From NCBI GenBank assembly GCA_018239715.1, contig JAFEGW010000003.1, forward strand, positions 62,001-126,000: a DNA stretch of 64,000 bases. The letters run 5' to 3'. The notes beneath the pieces are model-generated. The model made no database searches and had not been told where the DNA came from. It saw only the letters and a program-made list of their open reading frames with translations. The position numbers and the translations under genes were made by a program. Positions 36,725-44,438 of this stretch are shown piece by piece (positions within the stretch are counted from its first letter, which is position 1; the number at the start of each line of letters is the position of its first letter). The stretch comes from Verrucomicrobiota bacterium (GTDB lineage Bacteria; Chlamydiota; Chlamydiia; Chlamydiales; Rhabdochlamydiaceae).

Positions 36725-37546
36725 ATGAACAGAACTATTATTTCAATATTATGCTTAATTTCTCCTTTTGCTTTTGCTGAAGAACCTGCAGCTCCTCCTG
36801 TTGCCGCTGCTCCTGCAGCTGCCGTTGCTGTTGAAAGTTCTGCTCCCGTTGCCTCTGCAAAAACTCCTGATGTGGCTAAGATCTCACAAGCCTTGGGTCA
36901 GCTGATGGGAAAAAATCTCGAGTCGATGGGCGTCAAATTTGATATTGCCAAGGTCATCGAAGGGCTGCGCGATGCCTCGCAGGGCCGCGATCCCATGATG
37001 ACGGAGGCCGAGTGTATCGAAGCCATCACGGCGGTCCACAAAGCCCATTTTGATGAAATGGCCACTGATAATCTGAAAAAGGCCGAAGAATTTTTATCCA
37101 AAAATCAAACAGCTGCCGGCGTAAAAGATCTGGAGCCCGGCAAACTGCAATACAAAATAGAAAAAGAGGGATCGGGCCCTGTCGTCGATGATAAAAGCGC
37201 GCCTTTGATCCGTTATACGGGAAAATTTCTCGATGGCACAGCCTTCGAATCTTCTCGAGAAGAAGATAGAATCGATTTAGCTGAAGAAGAATTGATCCCC
37301 GGCTTTCGCAAAGGTCTTGTGGGGATGAAAGAAGGGGAAAAGAGAACCCTCTACATTCACCCTGAAATGGGTTATGGAGCCAAAGATTACCATCTTCCTC
37401 CTAATAGCTTGCTGACCTTTGAAATCGAAGTGATTAAAGCGGATTCTCCTATTGAGAAACCTTTGGATTCCCTTTCTACAACGCCGCATGCCAAAGGAAA
37501 TCCTGAGATTGCCCAGCCGTTTGAAAATACCAAAGCCGTGCGTTGA
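36725..37546 (+). CDS. mip: Mip-like FKBP-type peptidyl-prolyl isomerase
   Basis: A 273-residue exported FKBP. The signal peptide (MNRTIISILCLISPFAFAEE) is followed by an Ala/Pro-rich linker, a helical dimerisation domain (about 50-130), and a C-terminal FKBP domain with YTGKFLDGTAFESS, LIPGFRKGLVGMKEGEKR and YIHPEMGYG. Mip proteins isomerise prolines in the periplasm or on the surface and contribute to infectivity in Chlamydia and Legionella. ATG 36725 has a GAGG RBS; ATG 36713 is less likely. The C-terminus is extended by about 30 residues past the FKBP fold. Gene order mip-trmL matches Chlamydia. Confidence 0.93.
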   Translation: MNRTIISILCLISPFAFAEEPAAPPVAAAPAAAVAVESSAPVASAKTPDVAKISQALGQLMGKNLESMGVKFDIAKVIEGLRDASQGRDPMMTEAECIEAITAVHKAHFDEMATDNLKKAEEFLSKNQTAAGVKDLEPGKLQYKIEKEGSGPVVDDKSAPLIRYTGKFLDGTAFESSREEDRIDLAEEELIPGFRKGLVGMKEGEKRTLYIHPEMGYGAKDYHLPPNSLLTFEIEVIKADSPIEKPLDSLSTTPHAKGNPEIAQPFENTKAVR

Positions 37547-37989
37547 AGATCGTTTTATTCCAACCCCAAATCCCTCAAAATGCGGGCAATATTGTCCGCA
37601 CGTGCGCTGTGACGGGCTCGGATCTTATCTTAGTCCGTCCTCTCGGCTTTAAAACAACCGACCGGTGGCTGAGACGTGCCGGACTCGATTACTGGGAAGG
37701 TGTCAACGTCTCTTTTCTCGATGATCTCGAGAGCTATCTCGATTCTTTGCAAGTTCCCTTTTACTTTTTTTCGTCCAAAGCGACAAAATGTTACACAAAG
37801 ATTGCCTATGGAAAAGAGGACCATCTTATTTTTGGCTCCGAAACAACAGGCCTTCCACCGCTCTATTTTCAAAAATGGCCCGAAGCTTTTTGTACCATCC
37901 CCATGAAGGAAGGAGCGCGGTGCTTAAATTTATCGAACTCGGTCGCTATCGGCCTTTATGAGGCATGGAGGCAACTCGGCTTTAACTGA
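37543..37989 (+). CDS. trmL: tRNA (cytidine/uridine-34 2'-O) methyltransferase, TrmL family
   Basis: A 148-residue SPOUT methyltransferase starting MKIVLFQPQIPQNAGNIVRTC from a TTG that overlaps the mip stop (TTGA). The family motifs are present: N-x-G-N-I-x-R near the start, LIFGSETTGLPP and IPMKEGARCLNLSNSVAI which forms the trefoil knot that binds AdoMet. TrmL methylates the ribose of wobble position 34 in leucine tRNAs. A tRNA-Leu (CAG) gene occurs elsewhere in this window. Confidence 0.92.
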   Translation: MKIVLFQPQIPQNAGNIVRTCAVTGSDLILVRPLGFKTTDRWLRRAGLDYWEGVNVSFLDDLESYLDSLQVPFYFFSSKATKCYTKIAYGKEDHLIFGSETTGLPPLYFQKWPEAFCTIPMKEGARCLNLSNSVAIGLYEAWRQLGFN

Positions 37990-38050
37990 GTCTGGAATTG
38001 ACTTCTTTTGAGGTTGTGATAAATAGAAAATAACAACAGGTCTTGGCGCA

Positions 38051-40213
38051 GTGCTTACTTTTTTTCGCAGCTCTCTCACTTTCCAAATGCTCCTGGCGAC
38101 CATACTCGGGATATTCGCGGGTCTTTTTCTAGGGGATCTTTGCCATGTTTTTGCTCCCTGGGAAACCGCCTATATCATGATCCTGAAGATCACGACGATT
38201 CCCTATTTGATTTGCGCCGTGATCCACGGTATCGGAAGGCTGGCGACTTCCACGGCGAAGCAGATTTTGCAAAAAGGAATCCTTTTTATCAGCAGTGTGT
38301 GGGTGATCAATATCTGCATCATCTACATGGCTGTCTCTTTATTCCCCCGCTCACAGGGCCTTGCGCATTCCGCCTACAGTACGCTGGCTCCAAGCTCGAT
38401 CAATTTTGCTGAACTCCTCATCCCTGATAATATTTTCTACGCCCTTTCCAATAACATGGTCCCTGCCGTTGTGATGTTCGGACTGCTGCTCGGGATCGCC
38501 CTCATGCATCTGCGCGAAAAACAAACGGTCCTTTCGCTCCTCGATGCCTTAGTCGATGCTTTTACGCGCATGACAGGCTGGATCAGCCGGATCACTCCTC
38601 TGGGCACCTTCTTAATCATTGCCGACCGGGTGGGGACTATTCAGATTGCAACCGTCAAACAAATCAGTACCTATCTTATCCTCTACATCCTCTGCATCTG
38701 CCTGCTCGTTTTCTGGATCATCCCGCGGATTGTCGGCATGCTCACAGAACTTCCGGCCACTAAGTGGATCAAAGATCTGGCTCCCATTATGCTGCTGGCC
38801 TTCACGACCAACGTCGTAATTGTGACGCTCCCTTTTATCATTGAGCTGATCAAACGGGAATCGGAAAAACTCTATAAGAAAGACGCTCTTTTCCAAGATC
38901 AAGTTCAGGGGATAGTCTCGATTATTTTCAATCTCCCTTTGGGATCGCTTTTTATCACGGTGTTTGTCTTTTTCGTTTCCATTTTTTATCACATGCCGCT
39001 CTCTTTCATGTCGCAAATCCAGCTGTTTATTACGACCTTCTTGACCAGCTTGGGAGCGGTGGGACTCGGATCCTGGATCAATTCCCTTAACTTCCTGCTA
39101 GATTCGCTGGGCCTTCCGCTCAATGCCATCGATACCTATTTGACCACGCTTCCCTTTACAGCAGGATTCCAATCGCTGGTCTCTGTGATGGAAATCTCCA
39201 GCCTCTCCCTACTCATCGCTCTTGCCTGTCATGGCCTCATCCGGTGGCAATGGGGTACGATCGTCCGCCAAACCGCCACGACGTTGATTCCCGTTGTCGT
39301 TTTCTTTTTTGTCTTCAAATCCTGGATTATGCTGCCCCCGATTAGCAACCCAGCTAAAACCATCTGCGACCTCCAGATTGACACTCCTGTGAAAGTCAAA
39401 GTCTATGCCTCGTCCGACCCCACGCCTCTGCCTCGTACGGGAGAGACCTTTGAGAGGATTCTACAGTCCAAAGTTCTAAGAGTCGGCTATAGCCCTGAAA
39501 TGATTCCCTTCAGCTTCCAAGGAACGAACAGGCAGATGATCGGCTACGATATGGCCTTTGCTTATGCTCTTGCAAGGGACCTCCAATGCGACCTGGAGCT
39601 CGTACCCGTCCATTTTGGGCATATCTCCGATGAGCTGAATGCCGGCATCTACGACATTGCCATGGCCGGGGTTTCCATCACGGAGCAGCGGCTGAAAAAA
39701 ATGTGTTTTTCCCATCCTTATCTCGACTCACAAGTTGTCTTTGTGATGAGAAAGAAGTTCAGCCGCATCTACACTTCCCTCGATGATATTTTAAAAACAT
39801 CTCACGTGAAACTCGTCGTCCGCAAAGGGACCTCCTACGAAGCGTTGGCCCGCACCCTGGTCCCCGAAGATAAATTGGCCGTTATTGATACTTATGAAGA
39901 ATATGTCGAGAACTATCCCAATGATGTCTTACTCCGAGGCCAGCCCCAATCGATCGCCTGGAGCCTCAATTACCCGAACTTTACGATCGTGGTGCCCAAG
40001 CCCAGCATCTCGCAAGATAGCTTCGGATATGCCGTTTCCCTCTGCTCTGATCGGATGCTCTGCTATGTGAATCAATGGCTCACACTCAAGAAAAATGAAA
40101 AGTTCACCGAGCAGCAGTACGATCTCTGGGTGCTCGGCAAAACAGAGAATGCCGCCCCACAAGGGCGCCGCTGGTCGATCATCCGCGATGTCTTCGGCTG
40201 GACCGATAATTGA
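38051..40213 (+). CDS. Dicarboxylate/amino-acid symporter fused to a solute-binding domain
   Basis: A 720-residue fusion. Residues 1-420 form a Na+(H+):dicarboxylate symporter (DAACS/GltP) membrane domain with eight or more hydrophobic segments (FFRSSLTFQMLLATILGIFAG; ALSNNMVPAVVMFGLLLGIAL). After a linker at 425-465, residues about 470-695 form a type-3 periplasmic solute-binding domain (LRVGYSPEMIPFSF, GYDMAFAYALARDL, YDIAMAGVSITEQRL) of the amino-acid ABC type. Secondary transporters of this class do not normally carry their own binding protein, so ligand capture and transport appear fused. Start is GTG with a weak RBS. The substrate is probably an amino or dicarboxylic acid; inferred. Confidence 0.85.
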   Translation: MLTFFRSSLTFQMLLATILGIFAGLFLGDLCHVFAPWETAYIMILKITTIPYLICAVIHGIGRLATSTAKQILQKGILFISSVWVINICIIYMAVSLFPRSQGLAHSAYSTLAPSSINFAELLIPDNIFYALSNNMVPAVVMFGLLLGIALMHLREKQTVLSLLDALVDAFTRMTGWISRITPLGTFLIIADRVGTIQIATVKQISTYLILYILCICLLVFWIIPRIVGMLTELPATKWIKDLAPIMLLAFTTNVVIVTLPFIIELIKRESEKLYKKDALFQDQVQGIVSIIFNLPLGSLFITVFVFFVSIFYHMPLSFMSQIQLFITTFLTSLGAVGLGSWINSLNFLLDSLGLPLNAIDTYLTTLPFTAGFQSLVSVMEISSLSLLIALACHGLIRWQWGTIVRQTATTLIPVVVFFFVFKSWIMLPPISNPAKTICDLQIDTPVKVKVYASSDPTPLPRTGETFERILQSKVLRVGYSPEMIPFSFQGTNRQMIGYDMAFAYALARDLQCDLELVPVHFGHISDELNAGIYDIAMAGVSITEQRLKKMCFSHPYLDSQVVFVMRKKFSRIYTSLDDILKTSHVKLVVRKGTSYEALARTLVPEDKLAVIDTYEEYVENYPNDVLLRGQPQSIAWSLNYPNFTIVVPKPSISQDSFGYAVSLCSDRMLCYVNQWLTLKKNEKFTEQQYDLWVLGKTENAAPQGRRWSIIRDVFGWTDN

Positions 40214-40227
40214 TGAAAAGCTATCTC

Positions 40228-40548
40228 TTATTTCTTAGCAGATAAAATAAATTCTTTAAGGGCTTTAGCGTCGCGGGCTCCCACAATGCGCCCTACCTCT
40301 TTTCCTTCCCGGAAAAGAATGAGTGTCGGGATCGAACTGACGTCGTAAGTCGATGCAATCCTTTGGGCATGGTCGACATCTAACTTGACGATAGAAGCTT
40401 GCCCCTCAAATTCTTTAGAAAGGGCTTCGAGGTGAGGAGCTATCATCCGACAAGGGCCGCACCAATCGGCATAAAAGTCGACCAGTACAATACCTTTTTT
40501 AATCGTCTCTTCGAAATTATCTTCAGAAATTTTTTTAAGGTCAGCCAT
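40228..40548 (-). CDS. trxA: Thioredoxin
   Basis: A 106-residue canonical thioredoxin with the redox motif WCGPC (VDFYADWCGPCRMIAPHL), the cis-proline loop SIPTLILF, and a C-terminal helix. It reduces disulphides in the cytoplasm, notably for ribonucleotide reductase. ATG follows AGGAGTAAC. It converges with the transporter gene (14 nt apart). Position next to trmL/mip/aspS/hisS matches Chlamydia, apart from the inserted transporter. Confidence 0.97.
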   Translation of the reverse strand: MADLKKISEDNFEETIKKGIVLVDFYADWCGPCRMIAPHLEALSKEFEGQASIVKLDVDHAQRIASTYDVSSIPTLILFREGKEVGRIVGARDAKALKEFILSAKK

Positions 40549-40621
40549 ATGTTACTCCTACTTTCCTCATTCTAACAAGTGATTCCAGAAAAAGCAAGGT
40601 CACCGCTTATAAAAACCTACG

Positions 40622-40641
40622 AAAATCTATGCAAAGCATAG
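40622..40641. repeat. Direct-repeat/hairpin at the trxA side of a TnpB-type element
   Basis: AAAATCTATGCA (40622-40633) opens a hairpin CTATGC-AAA-GCATAG. The same 12-mer recurs in the same orientation at 42493-42504, where it again starts a hairpin (TATGCA / TGCATA). The two copies bracket the TnpB-related gene, as subterminal hairpins do in IS605/IS607 elements, so they may mark the element ends. Confidence 0.45.
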
Positions 40642-40680
40642 TTTTCAAAGGGACGCCTGCCGAGCAGTTGGGCTGACGCT

Positions 40681-42246
40681 TCATGTGTTGGAGTCTCGCC
40701 GACAAGATCTGGTAGTTGTCTTATCACAAAAGCCGTTTTCAAAAGGGCTCGAGGATCTTTTTTGAGTCCGGAAATGCGCTGCAAGCGCCACTGAGAGTTT
40801 CTGATTAATTTTCCGCCAAGAAGTCCATACGTGCTGATCCCGATTCCTTACAGGTAGGGTTAAGACGACATGTCCATTCTTGCCATCGGGGATTTTGTCC
40901 AGATGGCGCGGAACTTTTTCAGAAAAGCCTAAAAAACGGCGGCCAATACAAAGAGCCGCTGCATGATGAATTGAAAGTCCATACCTCTTGGCAAATTTTA
41001 CTCTTCCAATAACGGAAGTAAAGGCTGGGTTGACTTGATAAACTTCGACTTGCTTACTCCGACCACGGGATTTGAGGTGTGTGAGGATAGCTTGATAAGC
41101 AAAAGAAGAGAGCCTACGAGCTTGTGAGGCAGAGGATTTTTCTCTTAAAGACTGTTTTTTCTTTTGAAAGTCAAGATTTTCAACAGTGACAGGTTTAGAT
41201 GTTTGCTGAGCATGCTGGATGACTTTAGCAGAGGCATCCCCAATAAGAGCTAAACTCTGCTCTTTGGTTTTACCAAAGAGATTTAAAGGAATCGTTTCTT
41301 TGTAGATGAGGTTTCCAAAGCGGTCTGTTTCTGCAACAGCAAGGTGGTCAGTATTGATATCCACTCCGATGACACCCAGGCTTTTGTTTGTTTTCCACTC
41401 AGGTTTGGAAAGGGTTGTCGTGACAAAGAGACGCCAGCCTTTCTTGTCGTGCTTCAGCCGGTAGGTTAAAGCTTGTCCATGATTTTTATAACTAGGGTCT
41501 TTGGCTTGGGCCAGAAGCTGTCTTTGAGAGCACTCTGTAAGACTCTTTAGGATTTCAGAATGTCCATAGGCGAATTACACTTGTGGGATGATCAGGTACT
41601 TGCCAAACTGTGGAATGAGAGCATTGGGAAGGCGAATGCGCAGGGTGAGGGTACCGTCGGGCTTTACTGTTGCTGTCAGAGATTGGTTGCCTGAGGATTC
41701 ATCTTTGGAACCGAGAAAAAAAATTTCGCTGTTTCTGGCATGACGCCAATGTATGAGCCATTCTTCATGAGTTTTATATCCATTTGCGTCGAGGTTGAAC
41801 TGGGCATTGAATAGTTTTTTGGAACCAAAGCACAGAGAAATATCGCCAGCCTTATCTTGTCGGATAAGCTTTTCGAGTCGTTTTTTTAATAAATGAAGCC
41901 GTCTCTTTTTCTGATGAAGAAGGAAAGGTTTTTTGATTTTTGAGATTTTCTTTTCGAGAACTTTGATGTGTTCTTTGAGCTCGGCAATATGTCCTTTACG
42001 GAGTTCTTTAATAGAGTCGATTTTCCCTTCGAGGCTGATTCGGCAGGCGTTGAATTGTCGGGCTGTGATTTGAAACTTTTCAAGATAGGGTGCTTTTAGT
42101 TCATGGGGATCTTTTCCTGTTGAGATATCCTTGAAGAGGGAGTGCTCGATATGGGCGAAAAGCTGGGCAAAAGCATGGAGGGTCTGATCAGTTTGTGGAT
42201 CTAGAGGAAGGCGGGTTTGATAGGTGCGTACGGAATCGTCTTGCAT
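40681..42246 (-). pseudogene. TnpB-related (IS605/IS607 accessory) protein, interrupted by an in-frame stop
   Basis: One continuous frame of about 521 codons is broken only by TAA at 41575-41577, between PQV and FAYGHSEILKS. The N-terminal half (224 aa) is basic and helical, the second half has RuvC-like motifs: VIGVDINTDHLAVAETD (first Asp), VTVENLDF (Glu) and SIHHAAALCIGRRFLG where canonical TnpB has a catalytic Asp. The zinc-finger Cys pairs of guide-RNA-dependent TnpB are missing. This matches my memory of the TnpB-related accessory family. It is probably recently inactivated because no other lesion is visible, or the stop may be read through. A GTG at 41364 could start the C-terminal half. 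Confidence 0.8.
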
Positions 42247-42249
42247 GGT

Positions 42250-42322
42250 TAAATAACCTTAGCTGCCTCTTTTAGAGCATCGAGAAGTTTTTGGTTTTTA
42301 CGACTTCGAGCTCCATATGATT
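42250..42322 (-). pseudogene. C-terminal remnant of an upstream transposition gene (IS607-type recombinase-like)
   Basis: Reading leftward, a frame ends ...KSYGARSRKNQKLLDALKEAAKVI and stops 2 nt before the TnpB-related ATG (TAACCATG). The basic R/K-rich tail and the tight junction look like the end of an IS607-type serine recombinase that normally precedes tnpB. The remainder is frameshifted or lost; the neighbouring IS lies immediately beyond at 42523. This is a weak, position-based assignment. Confidence 0.35.
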
Positions 42323-42492
42323 TTGCTAAAAAATGATGATGATTTCAAGAATTTCGTGAACAGGACTCGAGATGAAGAGATTTGCAAGGTCATGATTAGG
42401 ATGCCATGAGTGTCAGACCGGTCATTGAGGGGAGCTCTTAAAACTTTGGATACTTCGGCAATTTTTTCAATACTTGCTTTGATGAAAAGTAA

Positions 42493-42514
42493 AAAATCTA
42501 TGCATTTTGCATAC
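42493..42514. repeat. Second copy of the 12-bp repeat/hairpin, IS side
   Basis: AAAATCTATGCA at 42493-42504 followed by TTTTGCATAC, forming a TATGCA/TGCATA hairpin. It pairs with the copy at 40622 in direct orientation and likely marks the other end of the TnpB-type element, 7 nt before the IS target-site duplication. Confidence 0.4.
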
Positions 42515-42599
42515 ATTTGCTAGGGCGTGTCGTCAATTAAACAATTGCAATTAGATACCGAATTATTGCATAAGTTCATCTTTGTAAATAGGCGGACTT

Positions 42600-42971
42600 A
42601 TGAAAAGATATGCGTTGAGGGATGACCAATGGGAGCGCATCAAGGATATACTTCCAGGCCGTGACGGGTATGTCGGATGCACAGCTAAAGATAATCGATT
42701 ATTCGTGGAAGCAGTGCTCTATAGGTACCGAGCAGGGATACCGTGGAGAGACTTACCAGAGAGATTTGGCGATTGGAAAAACATTCATCGGCGTTGGAGT
42801 CGATGGGCATCTAATGGAGTATGGGAACGAGTATTCAATTGGCTGACAACCGATGCGGATAATGAGTATGGGATGATAGATTCCACTATAGTACGAGCTC
42901 ACCAGCATAGCGCAGGAGCGATAAAAAAAAGGACGAGGATCAAGCACTTGGGAGAAGTAAAGGAGGGCTGA
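42600..42971 (+). CDS. IS5-family transposase, first frame
   Basis: A 123-residue N-terminal part of a DDE transposase: MKRYALRDDQWERIKDILPG, then the family FRYRAGIPWRDLPERFG-type block and the first catalytic aspartate in MIDSTIVRAHQHSAG. It ends in KEG after running past an A8 stretch at 42923-42930. A -1 shift there gives the continuous product with the second frame (KKKDEDQALGRSKGGLSTKIHA), the layout seen in IS427-type elements. Confidence 0.88.
   Translation: MKRYALRDDQWERIKDILPGRDGYVGCTAKDNRLFVEAVLYRYRAGIPWRDLPERFGDWKNIHRRWSRWASNGVWERVFNWLTTDADNEYGMIDSTIVRAHQHSAGAIKKRTRIKHLGEVKEG
42923..42931 (+). promoter_or_regulatory. A8-G slippery run in the IS transposase
   Basis: Eight A residues then G. 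The first frame reads ATA AAA AAA AGG and the second resumes in the -1 frame as AAA AAA AAG GAC GAG GAT. Programmed -1 frameshifting or polymerase slippage at such runs is a known way for IS5-family elements to express their full transposase. Confidence 0.7.
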
Positions 42972-43357
42972 GTACTAAGATCCATGCAACTGTAGATGCT
43001 CTAGGGAATCCAACGAACTTTGCCTTAACAGCAAGACAAGAACATGATTTAGAAGGAGCAGATCAGCTTCTTGAAGAAATGCGGCAAGAGATCGTGATAG
43101 CTGACAAAGCTTACGATGCAGAAGAAAGGGTCATAACTCCGCTCGTAAGAGCAGGAAAAACCGCTGTTATTCCCTCAAAAAGCAATCGCAAAGAACCAAG
43201 AGATTACGACAAAGAGCTCTACAAAGCAAGGCACTTGATAGAGAATTTTTTTGCAAAGCTAAAACAATATCGAGCAATAGCTACTCGTTATGACAAAACA
43301 GCTAGAATTTTTTTGTCGGCTATTTACCTTGCTGCTTCGGTTATATGGCTTAATTGA
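42929..43357 (+). CDS. IS5-family transposase, second frame (-1)
   Basis: From the slip site the frame gives GRSKGGLSTKIHATVDALGN, the second catalytic Asp in VIADKAYDAE and the catalytic Glu in KARHLIENFFAKLKQYRAIATRYDK, so all three DDE residues exist in the joined protein. The stop TGA is inside the right terminal repeat. Complete together with the upstream frame, about 252 residues in all. Confidence 0.88.
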   Translation, partial: KDEDQALGRSKGGLSTKIHATVDALGNPTNFALTARQEHDLEGADQLLEEMRQEIVIADKAYDAEERVITPLVRAGKTAVIPSKSNRKEPRDYDKELYKARHLIENFFAKLKQYRAIATRYDKTARIFLSAIYLAASVIWLN

Positions 43358-43407
43358 CGACACGCCCTAATATTTTATTAGATTTTTTGTAGCAGTTAAC
43401 AGCCCTA

Positions 43408-43569
43408 GAACCTATCCCATTTTCTTAATGCACGGATTTTTGATCCTTTTTGGATAGATTTGATCTTAAGCGAGCAAAGACAATGTTAAACTAACATGAC
43501 TAAGCACCCCTAAGTCAAAGATGCCAAAAAGGACAAAAAGATCTGTGTTAAGAATAATGGGATAGGTTC
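43408..43569. mobile_element. Palindromic MITE-like element
   Basis: About 162 bp whose ends are long imperfect inverted repeats: the left arm starts GAACCTATCCCATT (43408) and continues to CCTTTTTGG near 43453; the right arm runs from CCAAAAAGG (43524) to AATGGGATAGGTTC (43569). The two arms match over about 45 positions with scattered mismatches and small gaps. TA dinucleotides flank both ends. There is no coding capacity. The size, symmetry and TA flanks fit a non-autonomous element moved by a TA-targeting transposase. Confidence 0.7.
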
Positions 43570-43575
43570 TATAAT
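43570..43575 (+). promoter_or_regulatory. Consensus -10 (TATAAT) for the tRNA-Leu gene at the MITE junction
   Basis: TATAAT is a perfect -10 hexamer ending 10 nt before the mature tRNA 5' end. The usual -35 window falls inside the MITE right arm, where TTAAGA (43548-43553, 16-nt spacing) is only a partial match to TTGACA. The first TA is also the flanking target dinucleotide, so part of the tRNA promoter appears to be provided by the inserted element. Confidence 0.6.
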
Positions 43576-43585
43576 GGTTCAATCC

Positions 43586-43669
43586 GCGGCCATGGCGGAA
43601 TTGGCAGACGCGCTAGATTCAGGTTCTAGTCGGGGCAACTCGGTGGAGGTTCAAGTCCTCTTGGCCGCA
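43586..43669 (+). tRNA. tRNA-Leu (anticodon CAG)
   Basis: An 84-nt class II tRNA. The acceptor stem GCGGCCA pairs with TGGCCGC plus discriminator A. The D-arm region is GGCGGAATTGGCAGACGC, the anticodon stem CTAGA/TCTAG encloses TTCAGGT with anticodon CAG (reads CUG), a long variable arm (CGGGGCAACTCGG) follows, and the T arm is GAGGTTCAAGTCCTC. No CCA is encoded. A protein gene starts 4 nt after its 3' end. Confidence 0.96.
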
Positions 43670-43673
43670 ACTT

Positions 43674-44438
43674 ATGAGAAATCTATTATTATTTTTAATC
43701 CTTTCCATCGGGAAGGTCTTGGCTATTTCTTCTCAAGAGGCGCAGAAAGTAGGAGAGAAAATCTGGCAGAATGAATGCAGCGGAAAATTTGAAAGCCTAA
43801 CCCATTGGGGCGAGCGAGAAAATTTTCCCTCGCTCGGGATCGGACATTTTATCTGGTACCCCGTGGGTCAAAGAGATCGCTTTCAAGAGAAGTTTCCCGA
43901 TCTATTAACCTTCATTCAAAAACAAGGCATTGTCCTGCCCTCTTGGCTCAAAACAGCTGAAGGGTGCCCCTGGAAATCTCGCCAAGAGTTCTACGATCAA
44001 ATTCAAAGCCCTCAAATGAAAGAGCTGAGAGAGCTTCTTTTTGATACAAGAAACCTGCAAGCTCTTTTTATCGCCGAGCGCCTTGAGAAAGCCCTTCCCA
44101 AAATGACAGAAAAACTATCCCCTACAGAAAAAGAAAAAATCACTGCGGTTTTTAATCGCTTAGCCAGCACTCCCCAAGGCCTATATGCATTGATCGACTA
44201 TGTGAACTTCAAAGGCGAAGGCACCGATCCCAAGGAGACCTATCAAGGACAAGGATGGGGGCTTTTGCAAGTCCTTCAAGGCATTCCCTCTTCTTCCAAC
44301 AACGTCGTGGCTGATTTCGCGGAATCGGCAAAAAAAGTTCTCGCCCAGCGAGTCAAAAATGCTCGGATGGAAAAGAACGAAGAAAAATGGCTCAAAGGGT
44401 GGTTTAACCGCCTTGAGACTTATCAAACAGTTCCTTAG
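43674..44438 (+). CDS. Exported lysozyme-like protein
   Basis: A 254-residue exported protein: signal peptide MRNLLLFLILSIGKVLA, then EKIWQNECSGKFESLTHWGE and FPSLGIGHFIWYP. The Glu residues (E34, E40) followed by GIGH (H58) resemble the active-site layout of phage-type lysozymes, so a peptidoglycan-cleaving role is plausible but not proven. The start ATG is 4 nt after the tRNA-Leu 3' end, leaving no room for its own RBS, so it may be translated from a tRNA-processed, nearly leaderless mRNA. The stop TAG is made of the TA of a target duplication plus the first G of the next IS. Confidence 0.65.
   Translation: MRNLLLFLILSIGKVLAISSQEAQKVGEKIWQNECSGKFESLTHWGERENFPSLGIGHFIWYPVGQRDRFQEKFPDLLTFIQKQGIVLPSWLKTAEGCPWKSRQEFYDQIQSPQMKELRELLFDTRNLQALFIAERLEKALPKMTEKLSPTEKEKITAVFNRLASTPQGLYALIDYVNFKGEGTDPKETYQGQGWGLLQVLQGIPSSSNNVVADFAESAKKVLAQRVKNARMEKNEEKWLKGWFNRLETYQTVP

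Larger units (their letters stand above)
42523..43367 (+). mobile_element. IS5-superfamily insertion sequence (IS427-like), complete
   Basis: The 845-bp element has perfect 18-bp terminal inverted repeats (GGGCGTGTCGTCAATTAA at 42523-42540 and its complement at 43350-43367) and is flanked by TA at 42521-42522 and 43368-43369, as expected for the 2-bp target duplication of this group. It encodes a DDE transposase in two overlapping frames; the stop codon lies inside the right repeat. The perfect ends and open frames suggest a recently active copy. It is inserted beside the TnpB-type element. Confidence 0.92.

Noticed and set aside
41364-41577. Two separate genes instead of one broken TnpB-related gene
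   Set aside because: The 70 codons between the two frames are open in the same frame and continue the family pattern; only the single TAA divides them.
42298-42516. 72-codon leftward frame beside the IS
   Set aside because: Does not resemble a known protein; it probably reads through the wrong frame of a decayed transposition gene.
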